From: Acanthosoma haemorrhoidale
Taxonomy: Eukaryota; Arthropoda; Insecta; Hemiptera; Acanthosomatidae
Length of the DNA stretch: 64,000 nt
NCBI GenBank assembly: GCA_930367205.1
Contig: OV884009.1
Coordinates: forward strand, 40,061,841-40,125,840
Reading direction: 5' to 3'
Made by a program: the position numbers and the translations under genes. Below, in pieces: positions 23,692 through 34,088 of the stretch. The notes beneath the pieces were generated by a model. That model was not told the origin of the DNA. It worked only from the letters and a program-made list of their open reading frames with translations, and did no database searches. Numbering within the stretch: the first letter of the stretch is position 1; every line of letters begins with the position of its first letter.

Positions 23692-24873
23692 ATGTCTTTG
23701 GTCGAAAGATTAAATTCCATTAGAAACATAAACGGAAACGAAACAGATACAGATATGGAACATGAGAAAATTAAAAACAGCGACTGTACATTCATCCCAA
23801 GTTACAATGGGAAAACCGAAAACCTTATATTATACATTGACAACGTGACTTACTTATTGACTAGATTTTGCCAAGCCGAAAACCCAAATAGAATCAGAAA
23901 TGAAGGACTTATCCTTATGTGCGCTAAGACCAAGTTAGAGGGGAACGCCAAAATCGCGACGTTCGATAAACAGTTTGGCTCGGTAATGGAACTACTTGAA
24001 TTCCTGAGACAACATTACCAAGACAATCGGTCAATCTGCGAATTGGCTAGAGAGATTTCCAATACAAAACCCAGACCTAACGAAAACCCCATTGAGTATA
24101 TCGAACGATTGCAAATAAAAAGATGTGATTTATACTCAAGAATATACACAGATAACGAGATACGAGATAAGGACCAAGAAATGGCACGTTACGACAACGA
24201 CATTAGTCAAGAAGCTGTTAAAAACTTGCATCCGACGATAGCAATATTTCTACAGCACCTACGCCACCGAACGCTAAACGATGTTTACAACATTTTGAGG
24301 AAACAAGCCTCATTCGTGGTAGAATCGGTATACGGAAACCGTGTATTTAATAAAGATGCAACGGAGGAAAGACCAAGACAACAGTACAATAAACAATCTA
24401 ATAGACCCCAACAACAATACCGACAAAGATCAAATAACAATTATCAGGGATACAAAGGCAATAATTATAATCCTAATTTTCAGCAATATAGACCACGGTA
24501 CAATAATAACAACGCGCAACCCCAACAACAACAACAAAGGTACGATTACCAATATAACTATAATAATAACAACGCGCAACCCCAAAGATATAATTACCAA
24601 CAGCAATGGAATCCACAACAACAACATAACTATTTTAACCAACCACGACAAAATCCAGAGTGGAACCAACCGATGAACTACCAACAAAATCAATCCTATC
24701 CACAGACAGTTTCCATGCGAACGGCTAGCGATAGAGCACATTATATTGAAGACGATAAGGACAGAATAATCAGAGAATTACAAGAGAAATTAGACCGCTC
24801 GGAAAACCGTTTTTTAGACTCAGAGCAAATACAAACCGATCCGCCTCCCTTAGAGGGAAAAGAACAATTTTAG
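23692..24873 (+). CDS. gag: element C Gag-like protein, Asn/Gln-rich, no zinc knuckle
   Basis: 393 codons from ATG, about 290 nt after the PBS. Residues 1-230 are mixed and helical-looking, with conserved-looking Pro-Ile-Glu-Tyr-Ile near 124-128. Residues about 235-340 are extremely rich in Asn, Gln and Tyr with scattered Arg (e.g. N-N-N-N-A-Q-P-Q-Q-Q). This low-complexity basic segment probably replaces the CCHC RNA-binding domain, which is absent. A short charged C-terminus follows. Gag proteins without zinc knuckles are known in gypsy/errantivirus elements. The frame is intact. Near its 3' end lies the slippery heptamer leading into pol. Confidence 0.85.
   Translation: MSLVERLNSIRNINGNETDTDMEHEKIKNSDCTFIPSYNGKTENLILYIDNVTYLLTRFCQAENPNRIRNEGLILMCAKTKLEGNAKIATFDKQFGSVMELLEFLRQHYQDNRSICELAREISNTKPRPNENPIEYIERLQIKRCDLYSRIYTDNEIRDKDQEMARYDNDISQEAVKNLHPTIAIFLQHLRHRTLNDVYNILRKQASFVVESVYGNRVFNKDATEERPRQQYNKQSNRPQQQYRQRSNNNYQGYKGNNYNPNFQQYRPRYNNNNAQPQQQQQRYDYQYNYNNNNAQPQRYNYQQQWNPQQQHNYFNQPRQNPEWNQPMNYQQNQSYPQTVSMRTASDRAHYIEDDKDRIIRELQEKLDRSENRFLDSEQIQTDPPPLEGKEQF
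24810..24816 (+). promoter_or_regulatory. -1 ribosomal frameshift heptamer T TTT TTA (gag to pol, element C)
   Basis: Six T then A, in register with the gag frame (CGT TTT TTA, residues 373-375). Slipping back one base enters frame 0, which is open from upstream of this point through to the pol stop at 26211-26213. gag ends 57 nt further on. This is the canonical X XXY YYZ type. A weak 4-bp hairpin at 24846-24858 seems too distant to be the stimulator. Confidence 0.8.
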
Positions 24874-27800
24874 ACGAGAATATTTTAAATAATAATAAGC
24901 AAAATACGGTGAATAAACAGTGCGAAGAACTGCACTATACAAATGATTTACCATACATCATAGACTTCAAGAAAAACAAATGGTTGATTGATACGGGGGC
25001 TACGAAAAACTATATACACCCAGACGTAGTGAAAAGACATAATTTCACATTAAGGAAAAAGGAATTTTCTATCAAAACGCCCACGGCTTACGACGACGGT
25101 AATGCAAGCGTTGTGGTAAATATAAAAAATGCACTTGGTATAGACCAACTGACTGAATTTTTAGTCTACCCATTTTCCAATAGGTTCGATATTTTGTTAG
25201 GCTTCGAAACGATGAGGAATTTGAAAATGAACATAGATTGTACAGAAAATCACATAGTGATCGGAGACAATACATTTAAATTCAATGACTCAAAGAACGA
25301 AATAAACTTGATGGACAACGAACAGGAAATAGACGACGCATTAAGAACGGAACACCTACCGACAGATTTAACTAATAAATTAATAAAAATAATTTCGAAT
25401 AATGGAGAAGTCATAAAAAAGGACAATGAAAAACTCCAAGCCACTAATTTATTAAAACATCGGATCAATACTAAAAATGATGACCCGATCTACACAAGAA
25501 ATTATAGGTACCCCGAGCAATTCAAAGGTCAAATTAAAGATGAAGTACAAAAACTGTTAAGGGATGGAATAATCAGAAAGAGCAATTCACCTTATAACTC
25601 GCCACTATGGATAGTGCCGAAAAAGATGGATGCTAGTGGGATTAAGAAAGTGAGAATGGTCATAGACTACCGCAAACTTAATCAGCAAACCACGAATGAT
25701 AAATTCCCCTTACCAAACATAGAAGATGTACTCAATAAATTAAAAGGAGCCAAATACTTCACAACCATCGATCTAAAATCAGGGTTTCATCAAATACCAA
25801 TGGAGGAAGAATCGATTTCAAAAACAGCCTTCAGCACAGACGACGGACATTTTGAGTTCCTGAGAATGCCGTTCGGTTTGTGTAATGCACCACCAACTTT
25901 CCAACGTATGATAAACATGGCCATAGAGAACACACCAAGAACCATGGCTTATATCGACGACATAATAATTTATTCAAAAAATGAAGAAGAGCACCTAAAT
26001 GACATTGAAAGGGTGTTACAGACGTTGAAGAAAAACAACTTAAGCATCCAATTGGACAAGACCGAATTTTTCAAAACAGAGTTGAAGTTTCTGGGCTACG
26101 TTGTAACGCAGGATGGATTAAAGACGGATCCTATTAAAATAAAGGCTATTTTAGAATTCGAAAAACCTAAAGACGAAAAATCCCTTAGGCGATTTTTGGG
26201 TATGACAGGTTAATACCGAAAGTTCATAAGAAATTATGCCAATATGACGAGACCTCTAACTTCAGCCATTAAAACAAAAGATTATGAGTCAAAGGAATTT
26301 GAAAACAGTTTTCATCGACTAATTCAGGAAATGACTAATACACCGATACTGGCCTATCCGGATTGGAACGAGGAATTTATATTGACAACGGACGCGAGCG
26401 ACCAAGCAATAGGTGCAGTGCTTAGCCAGAAAACAAATAACGTAGAACACCCGATTGCCTTCGCATCAAGAGTCTTGTCGCAAACAGAGAAAAATTATAG
26501 TACCATAGAAAAAGAGTTATTATCCATAGTTTATTCCACACAACATTTCAAACCATATCTCTATGGAACAAAGTTCCTCCTGTTGACAGACCACAAACCG
26601 CTAACGTGGGTATTCAGTATGAAAAATGGAAACAGTAGAATAATGAAGTGGATTTGGAGACTTCAGGAGCTTGAATTCGAAATTAAGCACATAAACGGAA
26701 AAACGAACTATGTCGCTGACTGTCTCTCGAGAAGAAATGAAATCAACACTTTAGAAGGTGATGTAGAAATTAATATTAGCATTCCAGAGGAAGGAACTCA
26801 AGAATACGATGATTTCTTAGATCAACTCTTAGAACTTGAGGAAACAAATAATCAAACTACTTTAGAACCAACGGAAGAATTACCGGTATTAACTAACGAA
26901 GACTTAGATAGCCTAATAACACAACATTCACAGGCTAGCAACAATGAGCAGGTATGGCTGGTGGATAGCGACAAGTGTATAAACGTCGAAAAACATCAGA
27001 TAATAATAAAAAGAGGGACCAACAAGATTACCTACGGAAAGATATTTGAAAAAAATCGTTATACCTTATACATTAATGATCCCGAAAAAATAAATGAATT
27101 ACTGCTGGAAGTATTACGACCAAACAAAGTCTATGGTATATACTGTCAAGCAAACTTCAGCACTTTGAACGAGATTTACGAAGATTATTTCAAACAGATC
27201 CAAGAATTAATTGAGAGAGAATACAAAACTGTAATACTCAAGAGATATTGTCTGCTATGTGAAGATATCACTGAGTTGAGTGATCAACAACAGGCGATCC
27301 TCGATTATCATTACGGAAAGACTTGCCATCGTGGGATTTTGGAGACTTACGACAGATTAAAAAGAAAAATTTACTTTCCGAATATGAAAGATAAGATCAC
27401 AGAAATAATAAACCAGTGTGAAATATGTAAAACAAATAAATATGATAGAAAACCAATCAAAAGTAAATTCCTAACAACACCGACTCCCGACAAACCATTT
27501 CAGGAGATTATGATGGACTTATTGCAGTTTGACAAAAAAATAATTTTTACAACCATCGATACCTTCTCGAAACGATTATACACTCAGGTGATCAGCAATA
27601 AAAACGCGTTAACTATATGCCAAACCTTGGAATAGTACATCAGCTTATACCCTATACCAGAGCGTATTTGCGCGGACCATGGAAAAGAATTTAACAACAT
27701 CTTGATTCAACAATTTTGCAAAGCAACGAATATAGAAATCCATTATACAAGTAAAAACTATTCGAATTCATTAGGGATACTAAACAAATGCCATGCCACC

Positions 27801-28295
27801 TTCAACGAAATAATGAGGATAAACATTAATCAAAACAAGAAGATTAACTTCGAAAGAATCGTACAAACAAGCACGATAGCATACAATAATACTCTTAATC
27901 AAAATTTAAAGTTAAATCCAAATGAGATAACATTCGGAAAGACGAAGGACTCGTATGATACACAAGACATTCAAGAGATACATGTCAATAACTATTTTCA
28001 ACAATTAAAAGACTTACATACGGAAGTAAAACAGAAAATAGAATTCATTAAAGAAACCCGTAATGAGAAACTCAACCAAAACCGTGAAGAACCTCCTGAG
28101 CTTAACTCAGAAGAATTCGCCAAAACACCCCGGATCAAACCAAAAAAGAGTTTACTATACAACAAAATAAAAATAGGCGACACGCACATAAACAACATTA
28201 AAAGACCGAATAAGCAGAAGAAAAAATATTTTGTTACGGACAATGACGAGGACACTCATCATGATCCAGGTCCTAGTAGCCGCCGCAGTAAGTAA
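24817..28295 (+). pseudogene. pol: element C Pol polyprotein, two stops and altered integrase site
   Basis: Frame -1 relative to gag. Protease D-T-G-A near 24990; RT with Y-I-D-D at 25950-25961; RNase H (T-T-D-A-S near 26390, T-D-H-K-P near 26590); integrase zinc finger (H-Y-G-K-T-C-H...C-X2-C, about 27310-27430); first core Asp near 27516; second in A-D-H-G-K-E-F near 27675. The frame is interrupted by TAA at 26211-26213 (late RT/connection) and TAG at 27633-27635 (between the first two core residues). All three segments share one frame, so these are nonsense changes, not frameshifts. The position of the third catalytic acidic residue is an AAC (Asn) codon at 27783-27785. The C-terminus is Lys-rich. 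Not functional as it stands. Confidence 0.9.
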
Positions 28296-29995
28296 TAAAC
28301 AAGACTTAAAAGATATTGACGAAATTGATAAAATTAATGAAGTATAATCAAATAAATCATGATCAAACGATATCAATTAATTATAGAGTAAATTGTGAAT
28401 GGGTTATATTTCGATTGGCTAATCTAACGTCATAATGTTCAGTAGAAAAATTTATTTATATTATATTTACGTATATTATCCGTTTCTAAAGAATTTGGTT
28501 TTTTGGCAAGAGAGATTGGAAGCTACATTTGTATTGGTTGTATCTAAAAGACAAATTTATTATATGTCGTAATATCAATTATTCTTTATATTAGTTTATA
28601 ATGAATGTAATTGTGAAAACATTTCAGCCACCGGCTATAACATTAGATAATTTAATTTGTATCAAGTTGATCAATTGTTCTTTAAAGTTAGTTATAAATC
28701 TGAATGAAGAGCACGAAATTGTTTTAAATATTTTAAGTTTGTTGTGTACTGTTCAGTATAATAGCTATTCACTCACATATATACCAGAACGAATTATGTT
28801 AATTCCATTTATAAACAATTACCTACAGATCGTTTAAGGTACAAAGAATCTGCTATTTAGAGATTATAGCAAATTTAGAATTTGGCTATGTTTTATTTCT
28901 TGGATTAAGTTGTTTACCTCTTAAGAATTAAAAGTCAAATAATTGCACTCCTCGAGAATCAAACTAGGCGATGTTTAAACCTTTACATCTAATCAGCTTT
29001 GTGAATTTAAATATTTACTTTTAGTTTAAAATACGTATCTGATTATTCGTCATTTAAGCTTCAGTTACATACAGGGTACTTACACTGAAGGATTATTACC
29101 TAAGCCAACAACTATTAAGCACGAGACTAATTGTCAATTGTTTATTCTCCATAGAATCTAACTATAATAATTATTCATATGTGTAATTAAGTAAGAACTA
29201 TTAATTATAAGTGGAACAAACCTTTCCATTACAATGTAACCTTAAAATATTTCTAGAATATACTCTGAGCAACAAGTTTACTTGTAATTAATATTTTATA
29301 TACATTAACCGGTTAACGAGATATAATGTAAGGAACTAATAATTTTAATTATTCTTGTATAGGTATAAATGATTGAATAATTAATGGAGTTATTTTCTGG
29401 TATTTAAGCGTTTACCAATGTTATAAGAATAAAGCAGATTAATATTGATTTAATAAGAAAATGTTATTTTAATTTTTGTATTTATAATTTGATTCATTAA
29501 GATTGATAATAGTAATTTTCATTTCATACTGTATATCTTGATAATGCCATATCAAATACAGTACGATACCATTTAATATCTTTGCTACATTTTGTATAGT
29601 ATAATTTCTTTAATATTTAATCAAATCGAGGAACCAATAGTAATAATACTATGTTAAGTATAAGTTTCCTCTTACATTTTTAAGCTATTTCTTATGAAAT
29701 TTTATGTTCGCTTTATGCACCTTTATAAAAATTATTGCACCTTTGGTATACTATACGCATACTGCAAACTTGAATTTACGTACTATAATGATTCTTATTA
29801 ATTGAGAATTAATAATGCTAGAGCAATGTTACTTCAAGTATGATATCCATTTAAAAATTTATTTATCATTAATACTTTCAACTGAATGTTACTCTGTAAA
29901 AACAACTGTGAATGCTGACTGAGTGTGTGCCAAATATCTTGTTAAGTAAAATTAGATTTCTTTTTGCACATTTCCGGAGCAATGCTTAATCTTCG
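28296..29995 (+). other. element C 3' region without recognisable env
   Basis: About 1.7 kb of AT-rich sequence between the pol stop and the polypurine tract. This is where insect errantiviruses carry env. The only frame of any length is 78 codons (28601-28837). I see no signal peptide, furin-type site or cysteine pattern that would support an envelope gene. It is either a fully decayed env or a long 3' noncoding region. Confidence 0.5.
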
Positions 29996-30004
29996 GGAGG
30001 GAGG
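29996..30004 (+). promoter_or_regulatory. element C polypurine tract
   Basis: Purine run 'gggagggagg' abutting the AGTTAC start of the 3' LTR. Confidence 0.8.
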
Positions 30005-30223
30005 AGTTACATGACGACAATTACTACTAAACATTGACTAATCCATGTTAAGACCTCCTCCTATAAATAGGCTGAGCCTGCGGCTCTCGCTCTCATTCCA
30101 TTATCAGTTAGTCACGCGTCATATCTCAGTCATTCACGGCAATCTCTTTATTTTTCAACCTTGTGCTTGTACTTTAATAAAAGTGTTTTTAAAAAGCCTT
30201 TCTCTTCGTGGTCTGATTTAATT
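30005..30223 (+). repeat. element C 3' LTR
   Basis: 219 bp, identical by eye to 23167-23385, with TATAAATA at 30062-30069. It is followed directly by a TA tract. Confidence 0.96.
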
Positions 30224-30263
30224 ATATATATATATATAACATATCTTATATATATATATATAA
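30224..30263. repeat. interrupted (TA)n tract between elements C and D
   Basis: Alternating TA interrupted by 'acatatct'. It joins the TTAATT end of C to the AGTTAAAG start of D. Confidence 0.93.
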
Positions 30264-30441
30264 AGTTAAAGTCAGAGGTAGCTCTGTATTGACTAATGCG
30301 ATCATGGGACGTAAACATCCCATGATCCCGTATATGTCGGATTACAAAGAGAAATAAAGACAGTCTATTTCGAGAACTGAAGTTAGTCTTATGTTCCCGT
30401 TTTCCTTCTCTTTATCACATTCTACCCTGTGGCAAATAACT
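30264..30441 (+). repeat. element D 5' LTR
   Basis: 178 bp, AGTTAAAG...ATAACT. It contains a perfect 10-bp hairpin stem with an 8-nt loop (30300-30309 / 30318-30327) and an AATAAA at 30353-30358. Confidence 0.93.
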
Positions 30442-30458
30442 GGTGCCGAAACCCGGGA
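30441..30458 (+). promoter_or_regulatory. element D primer-binding site for tRNA-Phe
   Basis: 'tggtgccgaaacccggga', an exact complement of the 3' end of tRNA-Phe, overlaps the last LTR base. Confidence 0.88.
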
Positions 30459-30535
30459 AGCTATCGTTTTTTTCTCTCTTATTTCGTCTCTCGTTTTTTT
30501 TCTCTCCTTTTTTCTTGTTCTCTTATTTTACGGGA

Positions 30536-31709
30536 ATGCCAGAGGGAGTACTTAGACCAGGGGTGCTCAACGCAGCAGCGGATATACCACAGCTCCCCCA
30601 AACAACTATGGCAGCCGCTCATGCCAATACTAATGGCCTGGCTGAAAATTCAGGCAATTACGGCTCAAGATGTGAGAAATCGATCTCCGATCTGGAGTGA
30701 TTTGCAGAAGAGACCGGGGAACTGAACCACTTCCTGAAGGGAGGTGACAGGCTAATTACGCGAATAGAAGGAAAACGAGTGGAAGACCTTATCACCGAAG
30801 GAGACGCTGAGAGCAGCGCTCGTGTGAAGGGTGAAGCGAAGCATCCTCAATATGATTCAGGTGGACGAAGAGACCCCATGAAGTACCGTAAAAGAACGGT
30901 TAAAGAAAGCGTTCGGAGGGGGAAGATAGACACCCGAAGAGGATATCTTCAAGATGTTCCGGGAGATAAAGAAGCCCCACCAGACGAACGGCCAGTATAC
31001 GGGAACACTCTTAGCGAAATACAATAGTATCACCGAGAAGATGAGGGAGTCCGTGAGCGCGGCCGAGGTTGAAGCAAGGATGGCGTTCCTGTTGACGATT
31101 TTAAAAGTGCAGTTGGCAAAGGAAACAGGAAGAAAAGAGGGACTTTCTAGAGAGCGCACGTTCCTGGAATGTGCCCAGGAGATGGTGGACACCAATGCCA
31201 GAGAAGAGGAAGTTACAGGCTATGAAGAAGAGGGCTGGAAGAGGGTATCTTACAGAAGGCTCAAAACCACACCGGTAGCCTGGAGGAGAAAGGAGACGGG
31301 GTACGGCGGAAGAGAGGCAACGGTGGTGGGATGCAGGAACCTAGCGATTGCAGGCCGTCCCAGGAGACGCGAGGAAAGAAAATGCTACGAGTGCGGGAAA
31401 ATAGGACACTTGGCAGCACAGTGCCCACGCACCAGGTGTTTCGAGTGTGGCACGGATGGGCACGTAGCCAAGCAGTGCCCGCACATGAGCCGTCGACGAA
31501 ATGGAAATCGACCAGAGCAAATGGAGGTAAACGCTCAGAGGGTGCGGAGGAGGGAGAGGCCGCAGTCAGAGACGTCAGAAACCTCTGAAATATCCGATAC
31601 CGACAATGAGAGGGAGGAATCAGGAAGCGGAGCGGGCTGGGGGAGCAGCACTGTTAAAAGAAGCGGTCGACGACAGGCGGCCGAAGAGAGGAATGAACGA
31701 GAGATCTGA
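30536..31709 (+). pseudogene. gag: element D Gag, broken in its N-terminal third
   Basis: ATG at 30536-30538. The first third is broken by at least a TGA at 30698-30700 and by shifts between frames in roughly 30640-30950; pieces of the A/B Gag sequence are recognisable in different frames. From 30954 one frame is open to TGA at 31707-31709 and includes both CX2CX4HX4C zinc knuckles (C-Y-E-C and C-F-E-C, about 31385-31480). Not translatable as a whole. Confidence 0.85.
31707..31709 (+). promoter_or_regulatory. gag-pol TGA of element D
   Basis: TGA GAA GAG followed by the Trp-Gln-Arg codons also present in A and B. The same frame is then open into the protease region, until a stop near 31890 in the decayed protease. 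Confidence 0.55.
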
Positions 31710-33747
31710 GAAGAGTGGCAGAGGCGAGGCCACCGCGCACTAATAAGTAATAGCGTGAGCGGTACATACAGCGGTCTGCCGATTATTCAAGTAGCGTGCG
31801 GAGTGCAGTGCCTGGTGGATACTGGGAGTACCAACACGATAATGTGTAGGGAGACCCTGGAGAGGATGTGTGTGGGAGTGAGGATACCCTAAATACAGGT
31901 ATGTTCTTGTAGCTTGTTTACCCTGGGTGGGGCCTGTAAAGTAGAAGGAGAAACGGTAATAGGACTAGAAAGATGGGGTCGAGGCGGGGAGGAACTCAGA
32001 GTTTATATAGTGGGAAAAATGCCCAAGGAATACGGGGGGATCATCGGATGTGACCTGCTAGCGAAGGTAGGAGCAAGGGTGAGGAACGAAAAGGGAAGAT
32101 AGGACATTCGTATAGGAGGGAAGAGATATAGGTGCTCGAAACGAGAGGTGATGTCGGGAACGACGGCGGAGCGCGGATAGGAGCAATTAGGCGAGCGCAG
32201 GAAGGGAATATGCGGATATATTCTTTAGATAAGGCAAGAGATTGGGGGTCACTGGTAGAACGAGTAGAACAAAGAGGATCTGGTTCCGCGGAAGATGGCC
32301 AGTCGACAGGAGGAGGGAGCTCGGGAGGTGACAGATACGCGGAGATGGAAGAGCTACAGGAAATAGTCAACGATAAACGTCGTCAGATAATCTGGAAGAC
32401 GCGAACAGTGGGACTGACAAAGATTGCTTGCAGCGATTACAACAGATCCACAACAACGACCATCTGGTCGCAGCCGGGAGTAAAACTCGACCAGATCTGC
32501 CGCCTACTCAACGAAGCTTCCAAGCCGGGGAAAACGCACTATATCTATGTAGGGAACGGGACCATTTGGGAGAAAATTAAGAGGTTATGGCGAGCGGAGC
32601 GGATTGGGATAGACCGGACGTTCGTGTGATGCACGATGATGGTGGAAACAGTCACGGATGATACCATGAAAAACGAAATTACGCTTGCATACCACCAAGG
32701 TAAAACGAATCATCGGGGGGAACAGGAAACAGCGCAGGCATTGAAGCGCCGGTATTTCTGGTGGGGAATGCGCAAAACCATCCAGGGGACGATAGGAGCG
32801 TGCGAGATCTGTCATCGCACGAAGTACGATCGACACCCACCGATAGGACCGCAAGAAGAGACCCCCACGGCACAGACACCCCTGACCGACCTCCAAACGG
32901 ACACTTTTACTTGGAAGGGCCAAAAGTGGGTAACCGTTGTTGATCTATTTAGTAAGGTGGCCATAGCATACCCCGTCCGCGAAAAGTCCTCAGAGGCCGT
33001 ATTAGGAGCATTGCGCAGGTGTTCCAATTTTATGGTGTCCCCGATCGAATAGCATCAGATGGTGGCAGGGAATTTGACAACGCCGACATAATAGAGCAGA
33101 TGAAGTTGCTGGATGTCAGATGGCATGTCAACACTCCGGGACACCCAAAGAGCAGGGGCGGAATTGAGCGACTCCACAGTACCCTTGGGGATCATCTCCG
33201 CGTCTATCATACCGAAAAGGGGTTGGAGCCGGCCGAGGCTATGCCACTAGCGGTGATAGCTTATGATCACTCGATACACACGGCTACGGGGTTCTCACCG
33301 TTCGAGATTCTTTTTGGCCTGCGGGGACGTCGCCGAGACACCCGAGGAACGGGGGAGGGAGACGAGACGGCCACACTCCTCGTCAACAACCGCTCGGAGT
33401 TGGGGAAACTCTGAGGGAAGGCCTACGCGAGGATTACGGCCGAAAAACGAAGGAGAGTGGCGAGGGAGAACGTGGGCGTCAAACCCATCGAAGGTCGCGT
33501 CACAATAGGGACCACTGTATACCGCAAGATTGCATCGAACCGGGGTAAAGAGCTGATCCGTTACGAGGGCCCCTTTAGGGTGGTCGCGATTTGCGAACAC
33601 AATATCGTAACCATACAGAGTGTTCACGAACCGTGGAAGCGCAGGAACGTGCATGTAGAACAGCTGAAGATACCAGCGGGGACATCCTCCCAGCGAGAGT
33701 CTCGGGTAACGCCCTCACCCCTATACACTCATCACTCCAGATCATAA
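31710..33747 (+). pseudogene. pol: element D Pol remnant: protease joined to integrase, RT/RNase H deleted
   Basis: Protease D-T-G-S-T lies near 31820. The region downstream of the protease continues to about 32255. There, relative to element B, the sequence jumps over RT and RNase H (about 1.4-1.5 kb missing) into the linker before 'INDKRRQIIW'-like sequence near 32365. Integrase follows with zinc finger (about 32690-32830), core D (D-L-Q-T-D, near 32900), D (S-D-G-G near 33057) and E (G-G-I-E-R near 33165), and a Y-E-G-P-F module near 33565. Breaks: stops near 31890 and 32100, TGA at 32627-32629, a frameshift near 33020-33050, and TGA at 33412-33414. Non-functional. Confidence 0.88.
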
Positions 33748-33903
33748 ATCTGTATCAGTGAATGTATTTTTTTTTTGTTTGTTTGTTTTAGTTTTTACTA
33801 TTTTTAGCCTGTGTATGAAGTTTCTGTTTTTTTTATTTTTATTTTATATTGTACATAGTCCGCTGTTAAGTTCCCGACGGATGGTTGGGAACTGGCAGGG
33901 GGG

Positions 33904-34088
33904 AGTTAAAGTCAGAGGTAGCTCTGTATTGACTAATGCGATCATGGGACGTAAACATCCCATGATCCCGTATATGTCGGATTACAAAGAGAAATAAAGA
34001 CAGTCTATTTCGAGAACTGAAGTTAGTCTTACCCGTTTTCCTTCCCTTTATCACATTTTACCCGGTGGCGAACTTATATCCTTTAACT
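33904..34088 (+). repeat. element D 3' LTR
   Basis: Matches the 5' LTR with several substitutions and a 4-5 bp deletion before 'cccgttttcc'. The hairpin is conserved (33940-33949 / 33958-33967). The right end is ambiguous: ...gcgaact (34074) or ...tttaact (34088). Confidence 0.85.

Larger units (their letters stand above)
23167..30223 (+). mobile_element. LTR retrotransposon C (gypsy type, tRNA-Lys primed), coding-defective
   Basis: About 7.06 kb with 219-bp LTRs (23167-23385, 30005-30223) that look identical by eye and begin AGTTAC and end TTAATT. The PBS fits tRNA-Lys(UUU). gag is at 23692-24873, pol is in the -1 frame behind a T TTT TTA heptamer, and a long AT-rich 3' region (28296-30004) has no env-like frame. 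A polypurine tract sits before the 3' LTR. pol carries two in-frame stops and a substituted integrase catalytic position. It is a separate lineage from A/B/D: no zinc knuckles, different primer, different recoding. Confidence 0.93.
30264..34088 (+). mobile_element. LTR retrotransposon D (gypsy type, A/B lineage), internally deleted and decayed
   Basis: 5' LTR at 30264-30441 (178 bp). 3' LTR starts at 33904 and ends at 34074 or 34088 depending on how a short extra segment is read. The LTRs differ by several substitutions and a small indel, so D is older than A-C. It has a perfect tRNA-Phe PBS, a frameshifted gag with both zinc knuckles, a protease region, then integrase. RT and RNase H are missing. 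The polypurine tract 'ggcaggggggag' leads into the 3' LTR. A non-autonomous relic. Confidence 0.9.

Noticed and set aside
24341..24741. Alternative frames in the Asn/Gln-rich part of element C gag
   Set aside because: Low-complexity A-rich codons keep all frames open. The gag frame is supported by start, length and frameshift site.
24846..24858. Small hairpin as frameshift stimulator for element C
   Set aside because: Only 4 bp and about 30 nt after the heptamer, beyond the usual 5-9 nt spacer.
28601..28837. 78-codon frame as a possible env remnant in element C
   Set aside because: No signal peptide, transmembrane segment, cleavage site or cysteine pattern.
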